Source of the DNA: Dastarcus helophoroides
Taxonomy: Eukaryota > Arthropoda > Insecta > Coleoptera > Bothrideridae
Length of the DNA: 64,000 nt
Reading direction: 5' to 3'
NCBI GenBank assembly: GCA_028583605.1
Contig: CM053326.1
Coordinates: 5,464,587 to 5,528,586 of the forward strand
The first letter of the stretch is position 1. Each line of letters begins with the position of its first letter. The notes under the pieces were generated by a model. It saw only the letters and a program-made list of their open reading frames with translations. It ran no database searches and was not told where the DNA came from. A program made the translations under genes and the position numbers. Shown piece by piece: positions 23,125-34,261 of this stretch.

Positions 23125-24153
23125 ATGGGAAATCCTTTGTCACCTTTCATGGCTGAGCTCTTCATGGGTGTTTTTGAAAGTCGTCTTAAAAATGAATGTA
23201 GTTTGTTTCCTAGGGTATGGATTAGATATGTAGATGATATTTTTGCTATTTTTGACACAAAAAATCAAAATTTAGATAATTTCATTGATGTTTTAAATTC
23301 ACGTTTTCCAACAGTTAAATTCACTGTAGAATTAGAGAAAGAAGCCGCTTTACCATTTTTAGACATTTTAGTTATTAGGAATAAAAATAGATTAGAATTT
23401 GATGTATATAGGAAAGATTCCAGTACCTTCCGCTATATAACTTCCGATTCTAACCATTGCATACAGCACAAAATGGCAAGCTTCAACTTCCTTGCCCATC
23501 GCCTTCTGAGTCTTCCTCTTAGTAGGGAAAGATTCAGAAAGGAGTTAAAGACAATAAAACATATAGCTGAAGTTAATGGATTCGATCCAAATATTATTTA
23601 TAAAATTATTAATAAGAAAAAATTTAAATGTGAATTGGTGAATACTACAACTTTCCGAGCTGATGAAAACAAAAACTTTAAATTCGTCTCACTTCCATTT
23701 GAACCCTCGCTCACGCAGGGTTTGGGTGGAATTTTACGAAATCAGGGTTTTCGGGTTATTTATACTTCTAATGGAAAATTAAATTCGCTTTTAGGTAGTT
23801 TAAAGGATAAAGTAGAGCAAACAGATAAGTCTGGTATTTACCAAATTTCATGTAGGGATTGTCCTCAAAAGTATGTTGGACAAACTAGACGATCTCTTAA
23901 AATCCGACTCAAAGAACATTTGGCTCATTTGAGGTACGGAAGAACTGAGAAGTCAAGTGTGGCTCGACATGCTTTTGAATTAGATCATAGGATAGATAAT
24001 GATATTAAATTGTTAAGAGTAGTTAATAAGAATTATATGTTAAATGCATGTGAGAGCTTAGCCATCCATAAGGCTGGAAACAACCTTATGAATGGTTGCG
24101 CTGGACCTTTAGGCCATTCATCCCTGTTAAAAATAGTTAAGGTTGATAGATAA
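23125..24153 (+). pseudogene. Penelope-like RT + GIY-YIG endonuclease, 5'-truncated (plus copy)
   Basis: The amino-acid sequence is identical to the minus copy from MGNPLSP onward (RYVDDIFAIF, GIYQISC, YVGQTRRSLK) and ends at the same stop. Upstream of this Met the reading leaves Penelope sequence and enters the inverted arm, so any longer ORF start (for example 23077) is an artefact of the palindrome. The catalytic YVDD and the endonuclease are intact, but the first part of the reverse transcriptase is absent. Confidence 0.9.
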
Positions 24154-24267
24154 GAAATTGTGACACAACGACGTGTATGATTGGATGCGCGTTCGGGTAC
24201 GGCCGATCACGCACGAAGTGAATATTCTTAGTATATAAGGGTTAATTTTAAGATTAGATGTTAGTTT

Positions 24268-24308
24268 CTCTCTGAAGATGACAGCTTGGCTGTCGAAACG
24301 CGTTAGAG
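24268..24308 (+). ncRNA. Hammerhead-ribozyme-like motif, right arm
   Basis: Stem I pairs CTCT (24268-24271) with AGAG (24305-24308). The core CTGAAGA is 24272-24278. One unpaired T is followed by stem II GACAGC/GCTGTC (24280-24285 and 24289-24294), then GAAA (24295-24298). Stem III is the palindrome ACG/CGT with no loop, and cleavage would follow T24304. Loop-less stem III predicts activity mainly as a dimer. The extra T at the stem II base and the unusual cleavage base lower certainty. Confidence 0.65.
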
Positions 24309-24406
24309 CAACCTTTGTTGTGTTTTTTTAATTTTTCTTGGTTTCAGGGGACAAGTTCTGTGTTTCAATTTTTGAAGATAACCAAGGACCAGTCCGTTCC
24401 ATCAAA

Positions 24407-24856
24407 CAAAATGGATACTTAAAAAATTATGTTCGACCAAAATCAACAGATTTAGGTTTTTTGAAGATAACTTAAAATTGCTTAGAAATCAAATACAGAG
24501 TTTTGCTTGTAGGAGACTTAAAAATAAAAGAGTAAACGGTTAATAGGTTTGTTGGCCTTAAATTTGAATAAAGTTTGAAAAGAAATCAGAATTCAAGTGT
24601 AATTCTTTGGAGAAAATTTAAATTTTAAAATCTGTAAACAATATTAGTGCATAAAGCTAAGGTTAAGGATCGCTACAGATGCAGTGGTAACGTTTTTAAC
24701 ATTTTCATTTTTGTAAGTATCACTTGGTAAGATAATTAGGGCCTTCGATTTTTAGGTGGCCTCACTTTGAACCATAGCCGCACTTTCAGTTAGTTGGTGT
24801 GCGTCCAAGTCTCCCCATCGTTGGTGCCACCGCAGTGCGATTAAAGTAGTAGTAAA
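24407..24856. other. Unassigned DNA, probable LINE 5' leader at its right end
   Basis: 24407-24740 shows nothing. 24745-24856 is more GC-rich (it contains TTTCAGTTAGTTGGTG and CACCGCAGTGCG). It directly precedes the LINE ORF1 remnant and could be its 5' untranslated region. Confidence 0.4.
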
Positions 24857-26260
24857 GTGACCGTGCCAGAACAGAAAGGTTTATTCTCCAACGCGTTGTG
24901 CGACGATGAAGAGAAAAAACTGAAGACCTGCCAAAGGGCAACAAGCCCCAAATCCGGCGACGATTTTAAAAATATGTCGATAGAAGCATTAAAGGAAATA
25001 CTTTTGTTGATAGAGACGGCAATAAAAGACAAAGTAGGCGACTTGAGCGCTACACAAAATATAAAATGCTTAGTTCCCGAAGAAAAGAAGAAAGATTTAA
25101 TCTCAACACAAAATGAAAAAGAAAGCAAAGAAAATACTGAAAATCTTGTCGTTTACTCAGAGAGTATAGCGATGGAAAAGAAAAGAGAAAAAAGGCAAAG
25201 CGCGTAAAGCCATGAAGAATGGAGAACTCAAAATAAGGGCTACTCAAGCAAAGCCAAGCAAAAGTAACAACAAAATTTGTGAAAGAAAAGGACAGGTACT
25301 TTCAGTTATTTTGCGGGAGCAGAAAAATTGGACGGTAACCGCGAATACCATGAAGACGAAGAAATTTGAATACATCAAGGCACAAGCGAGCAAGGATGGA
25401 ATAAAAATCTATCCTACTTGCCCCGAAGATTATCAAGCCCTTGTTAAGGAACTCAAGGAAAAGCAAATTTAGTACCACACGTACTTCCTTTCAGAGGAAA
25501 CAAACCTCAAGGTATTACTGAGAGGAATTCCCACTTTCCTAAAGGAAAAAGAAGTTGAAGCCGATTTAGGGGAAAAAGAATTTCATCCAACTAAAGTTGT
25601 TCTGATGTACAAGAGAAACAAGGAGAGGACAATAATGCCGCTTGTCTTTGTTGAGCTAAACCGAGACGAGAAAAAGATTAACCAAATGAAAACCTGCTGC
25701 GGCCTAGATATAGGAGTAGAGGCCCTCAGAAGAAGAAATGACGTCGGGCAGTGTTTCAACTGCCATAGCTACGGACACACGCAAAAAAATTGCCACGCGG
25801 ACCCAATCTGCGTCAAATGCGGGCAAAAGCATACGACGAAGACTTGCGAACTTCCGAATACACAGCCGGCAAAATGCGCCAACTGCCGACAAAATGCGCC
25901 AACTGCGAAGCAGCTCACCCTGCGAGCTATCGCGGTTGTCCCGCAATGCCGAAAATCAAAAACAGCAAAATAAATACTGCGAAGAGAATCGAGGGAGGCT
26001 CTTACGCAAGTAAAGCTAAGGCGAAGGTAACAAAACAAGAAGACAACGAAAGGAAGACAGAAAAAGGGGAAGACGGAAAGGCAAATAAACAAGAAGAAAG
26101 CGAAAGCAAGAAGGAAAAAAGAGAAGACAAAAGGGCATAGGTAAGCATTATTTTGTCTGACATGATGATGCAATTTTTCAGCTCAGGAGCATCGACAAAG
26201 GAAGTTAACAATTTCATAGAGAAGATGCAGGAACTACTGAAGGTAGTCAAGCAAAACAAG
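24857..26260 (+). pseudogene. LINE (Jockey-type) ORF1/Gag with zinc knuckles, frameshifted
   Basis: The reading starts at 24857 and passes through at least three frame changes or stops (about 25205, 25470 and 25880). The middle part resembles the region that precedes the zinc knuckles in Jockey-type ORF1 (YHTYFLSEETNLKVLLRGIP). CCHC knuckles follow: CFNCHSYGHTQKNC, CVKCGQKHTTKTC and CANCEAAHPASYRGCP, the last in a shifted frame. The tail is very rich in Lys and Glu. ORF1 proteins coat the retrotransposon RNA and chaperone nucleic acids. ORF2 is not present downstream, so this is an incomplete copy. Confidence 0.8.
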
Positions 26261-27556
26261 AAGACAAGAAGCAGTCTACTAACCCCGGGTTTTTGTATGG
26301 TTTTCTTGGGGGCTAGATCAAATGACTAGTAGGCGAACGAGAAACAAGGCGCTCCATACGCGTGAAGAGGGTCTCTTCAGTGAATCGCATAAAAAGGGCA
26401 GACATGCAAAGTCTGTAAAAAAAGGCAGACATGAAAGGTCTGAATCTCTAGAGAGGCGAAAAAAACAAACAGAAACAACGAGAGGAGAGAAAGTTCCTAA
26501 TAGAAAGAACAGAGCAACGAAGGGGTAAGAGGAAAAAAGTCCTGACTCCACAAGGAGATTGGAAGACAAAGACAAAGAAGCCGCACTTTCACACAGAGGG
26601 ACGTCATGATCAAGAATTCTCATCCTCTATTTAACAAGTTTTTTCCACTATTATTAGACCAAATGATCTTAAAATTAGTCATTTGGATCCAGCAGTTTTA
26701 ATATAAACATTCCTTTGTTAAGCTCTGATTATCGCCCTTTGTCAAAGAGTTTAAAGAGTTGCTGAAATTAATTTCGATTTATTGAGATTTTGCGTTTAAT
26801 TCTCTTTCTCTATATTTATGGAGTTTCAGAGATAAAAATTCGAAAGAGAATATTTCACATATTTGTAAATTCTGCACCGTATAAACGAATATTAGTGTAC
26901 GTTTTCCTTACCGTCTCGAAACTAACGGTGTGGTTTCCTTTTAAAGAGGATATATTAACAGATAAAATACTGATGGTTAATGTATTTACCACCAAAACAA
27001 GTCAAACAAACCGTTAGCATCCGCCCATTTATTTCACTAATGATAATGACAAATCGGGACGTTAAACCCCAAACTTGTGCTAATATTTGCATTATGATTA
27101 AAGGCTTTTAGTCGAAAATTCAGCGGAAAAGCTAAATACAAATTTGATGTACTTATTTAACCAAGTGAATTGTCTATTTTTTTGTAAACAGTGAATCGGA
27201 CGTTCTTTTCAACAAGCCCACAAAAGAAAAGATGCGGGACTAGAATTTCCCATTAGCACTGTTGAATGGGGTTGCAACAAAGCTTCTAGCGAAGCTTACA
27301 TAGCGCCAGGGTAACGACGGTTATTGTTAATAAAATCAAACGCAGCGTTACTCGGAAATTCAAATTTATTCCGCTTTAACTGTTAGCTTACCATTTGGTG
27401 ATTGAGGTTTCCTATTTATAAATATAAATCAATGACATATATCCCAAGCACTTTTAATTTTCCAAGCTTCTAATCCTTTGGGGCTTCTCAAGTCTCATAA
27501 ATTTGGAGGAAACAACTTCAAATAATTTTAACCCAATCATATTTGTAAAAAAATAC
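26261..27556. other. Unassigned DNA
   Basis: 26261-26640 may be a continuation of the LINE remnant (Lys/Arg/Glu-rich small ORFs, a short GGCAGACATG duplication at about 26398 and 26427). 26640-27556 shows no gene or repeat that I can support. Confidence 0.4.
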
Positions 27557-27913
27557 TGTTACGGGCTTATTGGTTCGAATTGATTATTAAACACTTGCTG
27601 AATAATACCCACTTTATTTTCAAACTAACTCTGACAGTACAACTAAATAATTAACTCACTTTTTGACTTTCAACTATTAACTTACTAATTACACTGACAG
27701 ACTCTAACTAACTGACTTGAAGGAAAGGCGACTGCCTTATATAGTTTTGGCTTCCAGGCTCTAGAAAAATCTCGCAGATGAGGATTATCGTTTGCCGAAA
27801 TTTCTGGAACGCTTATCTGCCGTTTGCTTTATTATTACGGCCGCTTTCCCCTTATTAGATCTTTCTAGAAACTTTTCTTACGTACTAAATTTTATAATTT
27901 ACATTTCGTTACA
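27557..27913 (-). mobile_element. Solo LTR (family copy 2) with 4-bp target duplication
   Basis: Runs from TGTTACGGGC to CGTTACA in plus coordinates, with ATAC on both sides (27553-27556 and 27914-27917). It shares the full core with 41405-41778 (TCGTTTGCCGAAATTTCTGG, TTATATAG promoter box). The TG...CA-type ends with a 4-bp duplication and no internal region identify a solo LTR left by recombination of a Ty3/gypsy-like retrotransposon. The superfamily is inferred from the duplication length only. Confidence 0.85.
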
Positions 27914-27917
27914 ATAC

Positions 27918-29616
27918 AGAATATTTAATTAACGCCAAATGCTTAGTGCTCCATATGTGTAACACATTAGAACAGAGATAAAGATGTTTTTCCCGGTAAT
28001 ATAGTTACCTTCAAAACTCTACAACTTTACAAAAAAAACAGCGTTTTTAAACCAAGATACTAAAGAGGGCGGTCTTAAGATTTTTAATTCTGCTTTGTTA
28101 TCGATATAAATCAAATCGTGTAACGTTATCAAGTTTAAATATTCTCACTAGTATTTATGTATCTAAATACAGTATATCTTTGACATAAAACAAGAAAGAG
28201 CAAAAAAGGGATATATTCAAACGGTGATTAATTATTATTTTTATCAACGTGTAACACTTTGCTAGAAAACGCGATAACTGTGATTGTGACTGCCACAAGG
28301 TTGTTTTGCAAATCACAGCATCATTATTTAATCACTAAATGCCGATATACATGAAAAATAAAATCTTGAATATGATTAAGTTTCATAGAGACCTGAAGAA
28401 GTCGTTAAGCAATCCACCTTTTGACCTTTTTGAATGATAATCTCAGCCAACAGATTAATATAAAAAAATTAAGTTAAATTAAATTTCGAACAATGCGTAA
28501 TAATTTTAAAAAGATATACAGATAAGGAAAAATTTTCATTGTCCATGTAAAACGCTAAGAATTTTCCCTTGCATTGTTTTCTACGGCCGCTGAACGTATT
28601 CCCCTACTTTGACGCAGCATGCTAGTATCTTCAAGTTTAGAAACTCGTAATGTTTAAAGAGTTATTAAGTTAAATTCTTCATTAGAATTATTATTTATTT
28701 TGTTTAGAAATTCTCGTTAATTTATTTTGGTTATCAAAGAATATCAGTTTCATTTTGCCTCAGACGTTGATTAAATCAACGGACTAAAAGAACTAACAGC
28801 ATGTGGTACGCAAATTTTAATAAAACTGTTGCCTGCCGGTGGTAATCCCACAACAAAACACGTTAGAGATTATGTACTACTGAAATCTCCACCAGCACTG
28901 ATCGCTGCGCTCTACGTTAAATTGTCTACACCGGTGTAGGAGAATACAAGGCTCCGCCCATCTATCCCACTATTAGCTCTCAATGTTAAATCTCTCATTA
29001 ACACTCTCCCTATGGACAGTGTTTGACTTTCCTGATGTGTATGTTGGTGCAAGTATTATAAAGTGGCCTATAAATACTAAAGAGATAATTTCCGACAGCA
29101 AACGTTTCAAGTATTGTGAATCTATGACGGAAATAGTTAATACCGATAGGAATTTTTCAACCATATTATATTTACTTATGAATTACCTTCTTTTACCATA
29201 GAAGCTACAGTTCTCAAATCGTAGTTAGTGCAACAAGAGGCGATATGGACAATCTGGTCGAGTTGTACAGCAAATTTTTCCCACAACTACGATCCATCAA
29301 AAACAAAAATACGATTTAACAAATCAATAAATTTTCGTATGACATTTACATTTTATAATATATTTTATATCAAGTGTCCATATGTCAATGAAACGTCATC
29401 AATTTATTATGAGAAAATTCATATTTACTCTTTGATTTCTAAGATAATAATATCCTGGGTCTTGGATATTTCACTTGCAGCTGCCGAAATGTCCACTGGA
29501 ATGCAATTTGTTGATTCTGCACTAATAGCACTCATTTTAAATATTTTATTTAGTAAATACGTCAACTTGACAATTTCTATGGTACAATTTTGAATTTAAA
29601 AATGACATTCGTTCTT
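27918..29616. other. Unassigned DNA
   Basis: AT-rich. The ORFs at 28983-29201 and 29228-29593 have no family features and are not bounded by convincing splice signals. Confidence 0.4.
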
Positions 29617-31943
29617 GTCGCATGCCGTGATTGGTCAGTTTCATATCAACACTAGTGTACTATAATGCACAGACCAATTGGCATTTCCAGCTAAGGATCA
29701 CTCCCTCTGGTGGTGACAATTATAACTACTGCTTGTAGGTCACAGGTTTGTTTACATTTTGATATAGCGTTTGCTTTGTGAATGTAGCCATAAGGGTTCA
29801 ATTTTCGGTTAGTTGATGTTAGAATCAGAAGTTAATGGTTTGATTAGTTTGTACCTAATTACCTAAAGTAGTTGGAGACATTTGTTTATACCTACCTATA
29901 TTTATAGACTTTTTAAATTTAGTTATTCATTATTGTAGAATATGGAATTTACTTCAAATCAAATAAAAAGAAAATCAAAGATTTTTGGCATTGTTTATGT
30001 GCATTACACAAAAATATACAAGAGAAAATATTTAGAAGGCTCTTGCTAACATTCTTTGTTTATGAAACTAAAAAACATGATATTTCATATACAGTGCTCT
30101 TATTTCTCTTCCGTAACATTTCTATTGTTGAGACAGTTAATGATTAATTTTACTAAATGTTATCAATTTTAAACATAGTTTTACAGCCAGCTATTCTATT
30201 TGTCCTCAAGAAGGACATTTACGATACCATAACTATGTGGCTAATGTTTTAAATAATTTCTAAACATTAGAAGTATTCCAGAATGTACTTAAATTCTAGT
30301 TTAAGCAGCAACATGTCTATGCTGCAGAATCAAAATGGTAAGGGTAACCAAATTTTAAAATTCATCACTGAAATGAATCCTTCTTGGCTAATTACGGTGC
30401 TAAAAAACGAACCCTGGTCCAGTCATATCAGTCACTTGTCAAAATATTGTAGACTTTTTAATATTTATTGTGGCATTTATTGTTAATACAGTTTATTAGT
30501 GGTGATTATCACTTTTATCAGTAAGATATGGGGGGCTAAAGCATCAGATAAACAATTTTTGAAAGTAGTAATTTAATTCAGTAGTTAGGAATAGGTGGAT
30601 GCTATCGTGAAGGAATTTTATTCGATGTAATGTGCAATTCAAACCTTTTTACTTTATTTTAAATTTTCTGCATTTTCTTTTTTTACACACCAATAATAAA
30701 CGCGACTTCCATTCAGAAGCCTTTCCCCTAAAAATATTTTCAATCTTTAACTGAACAACAAAATTAACTAGTGTTAAGTATTACTACGCCTTCTAAGAAA
30801 TTATTTAGTTCTTTGCAAATAACTTACGACTACAAGAAATTTTACATATCTTCTAACGTATTCGTCACTTACAACTTTTAGAATGTTAAACTGTTCTAGT
30901 AAATTAAAATAATATTCCTGAGGATTGAGGCTATATTGATAAATTTACCCTTTAACAATTATTCTATATAGAAGTTGAGCTGTAAAAACAAAATTAAGAT
31001 GCTTATGCACTGCAATCTATCTCGCCCACATTCCAAAACATAAAAGCTTTTTCCCCGAATCCATTATAATTTGTATAAACAGTCGGCTTGTTTTAATTAC
31101 CTTAGTTATTGTCCTCTTAATATACATATAATTATTTGAAAATTATAAAAACTGCTTGGCAAAATAAGAAAATATTTATAGGAAATGTCTAATTTTTACA
31201 TACATATTATAGCCTTAAAGATAGGTTATAAGCAAGCGACCTACTTGCGATCAGCTGATAGTTGGCGCGAACTTTTAATTCGAATCGCCAATAGGTTTGA
31301 ACATTTATTAGATTCGAAGTTTGGAAACCAAATACCGGTTTCGATCTTGTTAGAGCTTGTCAGTTTGGCATATTTAACTCGAATGCTAACAAATGTTCCG
31401 ACAAGTAAGTACTAAAACATTCACAGGCGTCAAGCGAGTGACTCTTAGCACTGCCACCACTACCACTACCACTATACACGCCTGGAGGGCTGCATGAATT
31501 TGTAGTCTAGGTTGCATTCTTCTTGCATACGACATTGTTGGCGATGGCCATATTCTCTTATGGACCAATAGGTGGCAGTGCTAAGAGTCACTCGCTTGAC
31601 GCCTGTGAATGTTTTAGTACTTATTTGTCGGAACATTTGTTAGCATTCGAGTTGGATATACCAAACCGACGAGATCTAACAAGATCGAAACCGGTATTTG
31701 GTTTCCAAATTTCGAATCTAATAAATGTTCAAACTTATTGGTCTGTGCATTATAGAATACTTGTCTTCTGGGAACTCTCCTAGAGAGCAACCGCTTCGCT
31801 AGGTGACAGTGTTTCAACTGTTGGTAGTTCAGCTACCTGTGATTCACTATACACGCCTGGAGGGCTGCATGAATTTAAAGTCTAGGTTGCATTCTTCTTG
31901 CATACACTAGTGTAGATATGAAATTCACCAATCACGACGCGAC
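29617..31943. mobile_element. Inverted-repeat-bounded element with nested hairpins
   Basis: The outer ends 29617-29653 and about 31905-31943 are inverted copies sharing CGTGATTGGT, TTTCATATC and ACACTAGTG. A second inverted pair lies inside them: TATAATGCACAGACCAAT (about 29661) and its complement (about 31738-31756). A 60-bp block (CACGCCTGGAGGGCTGCATG... at about 31475) is repeated directly at about 31851. No transposase reading was found in the 2.3 kb, so it appears non-autonomous or is a composite of MITEs. The superfamily is unknown. Confidence 0.6.
31288..31741. repeat. Hairpin with two 171-bp arms
   Basis: The arms 31288-31458 and 31571-31741 are inverted copies of equal length. Shared landmarks are TTGAACATTTATTAGATTCG, ACCAAATACCGGTTTCGATC and GGCGTCAAGCGAGTGACTC. 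The 112-bp loop holds the block that is repeated directly at about 31846-31906. The arms differ by scattered substitutions. Confidence 0.85.
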
Positions 31944-32329
31944 GTACGATATATCCATTCACTACACCGATATGCCCTATCTGTTCTGCTGGCAAGTTTT
32001 GAAGAAAACAGTGAATATACGAGTGGGAGTGGGAAAATGTTTATTTACTATTCTTAGAAAACAAATAATTCGACAGTTTGAGTATTTAACATTAATCTTG
32101 TAAATTCTTGTTTTAGTTTTCATCAGACTGATTAATTATTTTCGTATACTTTCCATGTCATTGATTTTTTAGAATCCTTATTTTTTTTGTCAAACTGATT
32201 GACTAAATAATTGAAAATTGTAAAGTGGATGCAATTATTTTTGTATTAGTTTTAAGTATATTGCAATACAAATAATTAAATGGCGAAATAGTGCCTAAAA
32301 AATGTCGAGGGAAATGTGTTAGGTATGGG
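31944..32329. other. Unassigned AT-rich DNA
   Basis: No recognisable gene or repeat. Confidence 0.4.
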
Positions 32330-34000
32330 AATATTATCATTAAAGTTCGCGCAATCAAGGGTTGCCCAGAGTTTCCCTTTCTTTGAAAGCTCTGGTAGAC
32401 GGTCTTTTAGTCAGGTTAAATGATGTGACAATAGTGATCGAAGGCAGATCCTGAAACATACTTAGAGAACTGCCAATAATTCACTGAGAGCTATTAAATC
32501 CTGGTGTAGGAAAACGGGACTAACGGTAAATCCGTTAAAGACTTTAGCTCTAATATTGAGTAAAGGATATAAGCCGCCTCCCATAGAACCATTGCATCTA
32601 TGAGGGCAAGTCACCTCGGTAAATTATTTTGGAGTTTACCTAGACACTAAACTAAAATGGAATTTACACCTGAAAACTCAAAGGAATAAGCTACATGCTA
32701 CTATGTGAGCGTATAAGAAAGCCATGGGCAAAACATAGGGTTTAAAACCAGGCCTAACGCTATGGCTCTACAAAACGATACTGTTACAGAACTTACCTAT
32801 GCTGCAGTGATATGGTGGCGTGCAATAGAAGCAGCATAGGCAGAGAACCTGTTAAAAACATAACACACACCTACCTCAGAGCTGCGACAGGAGCTATTTG
32901 CAGCTCGCCAACAGAAACTTAATATGGCTCCTTTAGATGAATAAGAGTTTAGGGAACTGGAGGAAGAAAAGGGTACGCCATACTACACTTGGAGACTTAA
33001 ACAATAAACCTTTCGCCTTAGTCAAGACCGCTCTCCATAAAACTCTGGTTGGGACGGAATTAAAAGATTCTGATCCTGAACAGAAAAGATTATGGAAAAT
33101 CATAAATCATGGTAGGTCAAGAATTGACGTCTGGTTCACAGTTGGATTCGGCCACGGAGGAAGATATGCAGTTGGAAGTTATAGGTCAAGAAATAACTGC
33201 AGGAAAATTATACCAATGAGAGAAAATACTTCGGTTTTTATGACCGAAGTATGGGCCATTCGAGAATGCGCAAATTTCTGAATCACCATGACGTTTCGTC
33301 GCTTAATCTTCGTCTATATGGATAGCCCTGCAGCGTTAAATGCTCTAGAGGGGGATACTACTAGTTTGACCGTAGTGCTGAACTGTGTGCAAACCGTTAA
33401 TAGACTGGAGTAACCATCAAGGTCACACTTGTTTGGGTGCTCGGACACAAAAGCATACACTGCAATGAGGTGGCCAAGGAACTGGCAAGAGAGGGCCTAA
33501 TAAAAATTCTTACTAAAAAAAAATCCTTATAAAATTCCCATCGTACGTGTGCCTTATGTTGTCGTTAAAAAAGATCATATTAACAAACCTCAAACAGGCT
33601 CATTTTAACAGGTAAAGCAACTTAACCACCTGTAGGCAAGACAAACTGTTGATGGATAGACTCTTGCAATCAAAAGATAAAGTACTTTTTGCAATGGATA
33701 AAGGCAGATTAAACAAAACACCTGGTCTCTTTACTGGCCACGGGAACTTTAAAAGACACACGTTTAAACTTAATCTAGCAGAAAATGAGCGAAGTCGATT
33801 ATGTGGGACTTAAAAAGAAATAAGTTTACTCATTTTGTTTGCTTGTCGAAACTTTACCAGATGAAGATTCAATCTTACTGGGAAAGAAACACCAAGACAA
33901 GAAGACCTAAAAGGAATTAGTGTAGGTCAGATATTGAGCTTGGCCGGAATATATAATGAGGACTGAGACTCGTACAAACTTGTGGAAGTTAAAAAAGATT
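32330..34000 (+). pseudogene. LINE ORF2 remnant: RT C-terminus, RNase H and Cys/His tail
   Basis: Three-frame reading gives the thumb region of a non-LTR reverse transcriptase (WCRKTGLTVNPLKTLAL, NYFGVYLDTKLKWNLHL near 32490-32660). An RNase H domain follows with IDVWFTVGFGHGGRYAV (33125 on), the acidic-helix region TSVFMTEVWAIRECANF and YMDSPAALNALEG. A C-terminal FTGHGNFKRHTFKLNLAENE...LCG tail ends near 33900. In the first RNase H motif the usual Asp before G.G is Val (FTVGFGHGG). Many stops and frameshifts are present. An RNase H after the RT places it in the I/LOA/Jockey-related group. The upstream endonuclease and RT core are missing. Confidence 0.85.
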
Positions 34001-34261
34001 TTTAATCTAGGGGACGGGGTTAACTTTATTAATCAGCCTTCCAAATAGATAGTTAGAACAGTGACTAAAACATTCCGTATGGAAATATCTTTAATTCACT
34101 TAAAGATTAAACAATATCAATCATTTAAATCGTAGGTATTCTCGTCTAATATTTTGCTAACACTAATGGTAAATTTGATAACACTTTATTTCTTCATAAA
34201 ATAGTTAATAGCACCTGTGTCGTTGAAGGACTGCAGTGCAATAGCATTCTTACTATATTTT

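Larger units (their letters stand above)
21813..24406. mobile_element. Palindrome of two Penelope-like element copies, tails outward
   Basis: The arms 21813-23099 and 23121-24406 are almost identical inverted copies of about 1286 bp around a 21-bp spacer (23100-23120). Each arm is a 5'-truncated Penelope-like element. It contains the second half of the reverse transcriptase, a GIY-YIG endonuclease, a 3' untranslated part and a hammerhead-like motif, and it ends in GGAACGGACTGGTCCTTGG or its complement. The spacer encodes YEQLEG in frame with the minus copy, so it is native Penelope sequence. The minus copy is therefore 21 nt longer at its 5' side, and the plus copy starts at the conserved MGNPLSP motif. 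Penelope elements are known for tandem and inverted partial copies. Near-identity of the arms indicates recent formation or ongoing conversion. Confidence 0.9.

Noticed and set aside
23077..23143. Intact Penelope ORFs of 358 codons on both strands with true starts at 23143 and 23077
   Set aside because: The starts lie in the opposite arm of the palindrome, and the first residues differ only because the reading crosses the centre. Both copies are 5'-truncated.
25704..26259. Several overlapping ORFs of 68-134 codons on both strands
   Set aside because: They are frame shadows of the purine-rich LINE ORF1 (Lys/Glu-rich in sense, Phe/Ser-rich in antisense).
27557..27600. A tRNA gene, because of a GGTTCGAA word
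   Set aside because: The word is part of the LTR end shared with other copies. No cloverleaf can be drawn around it.
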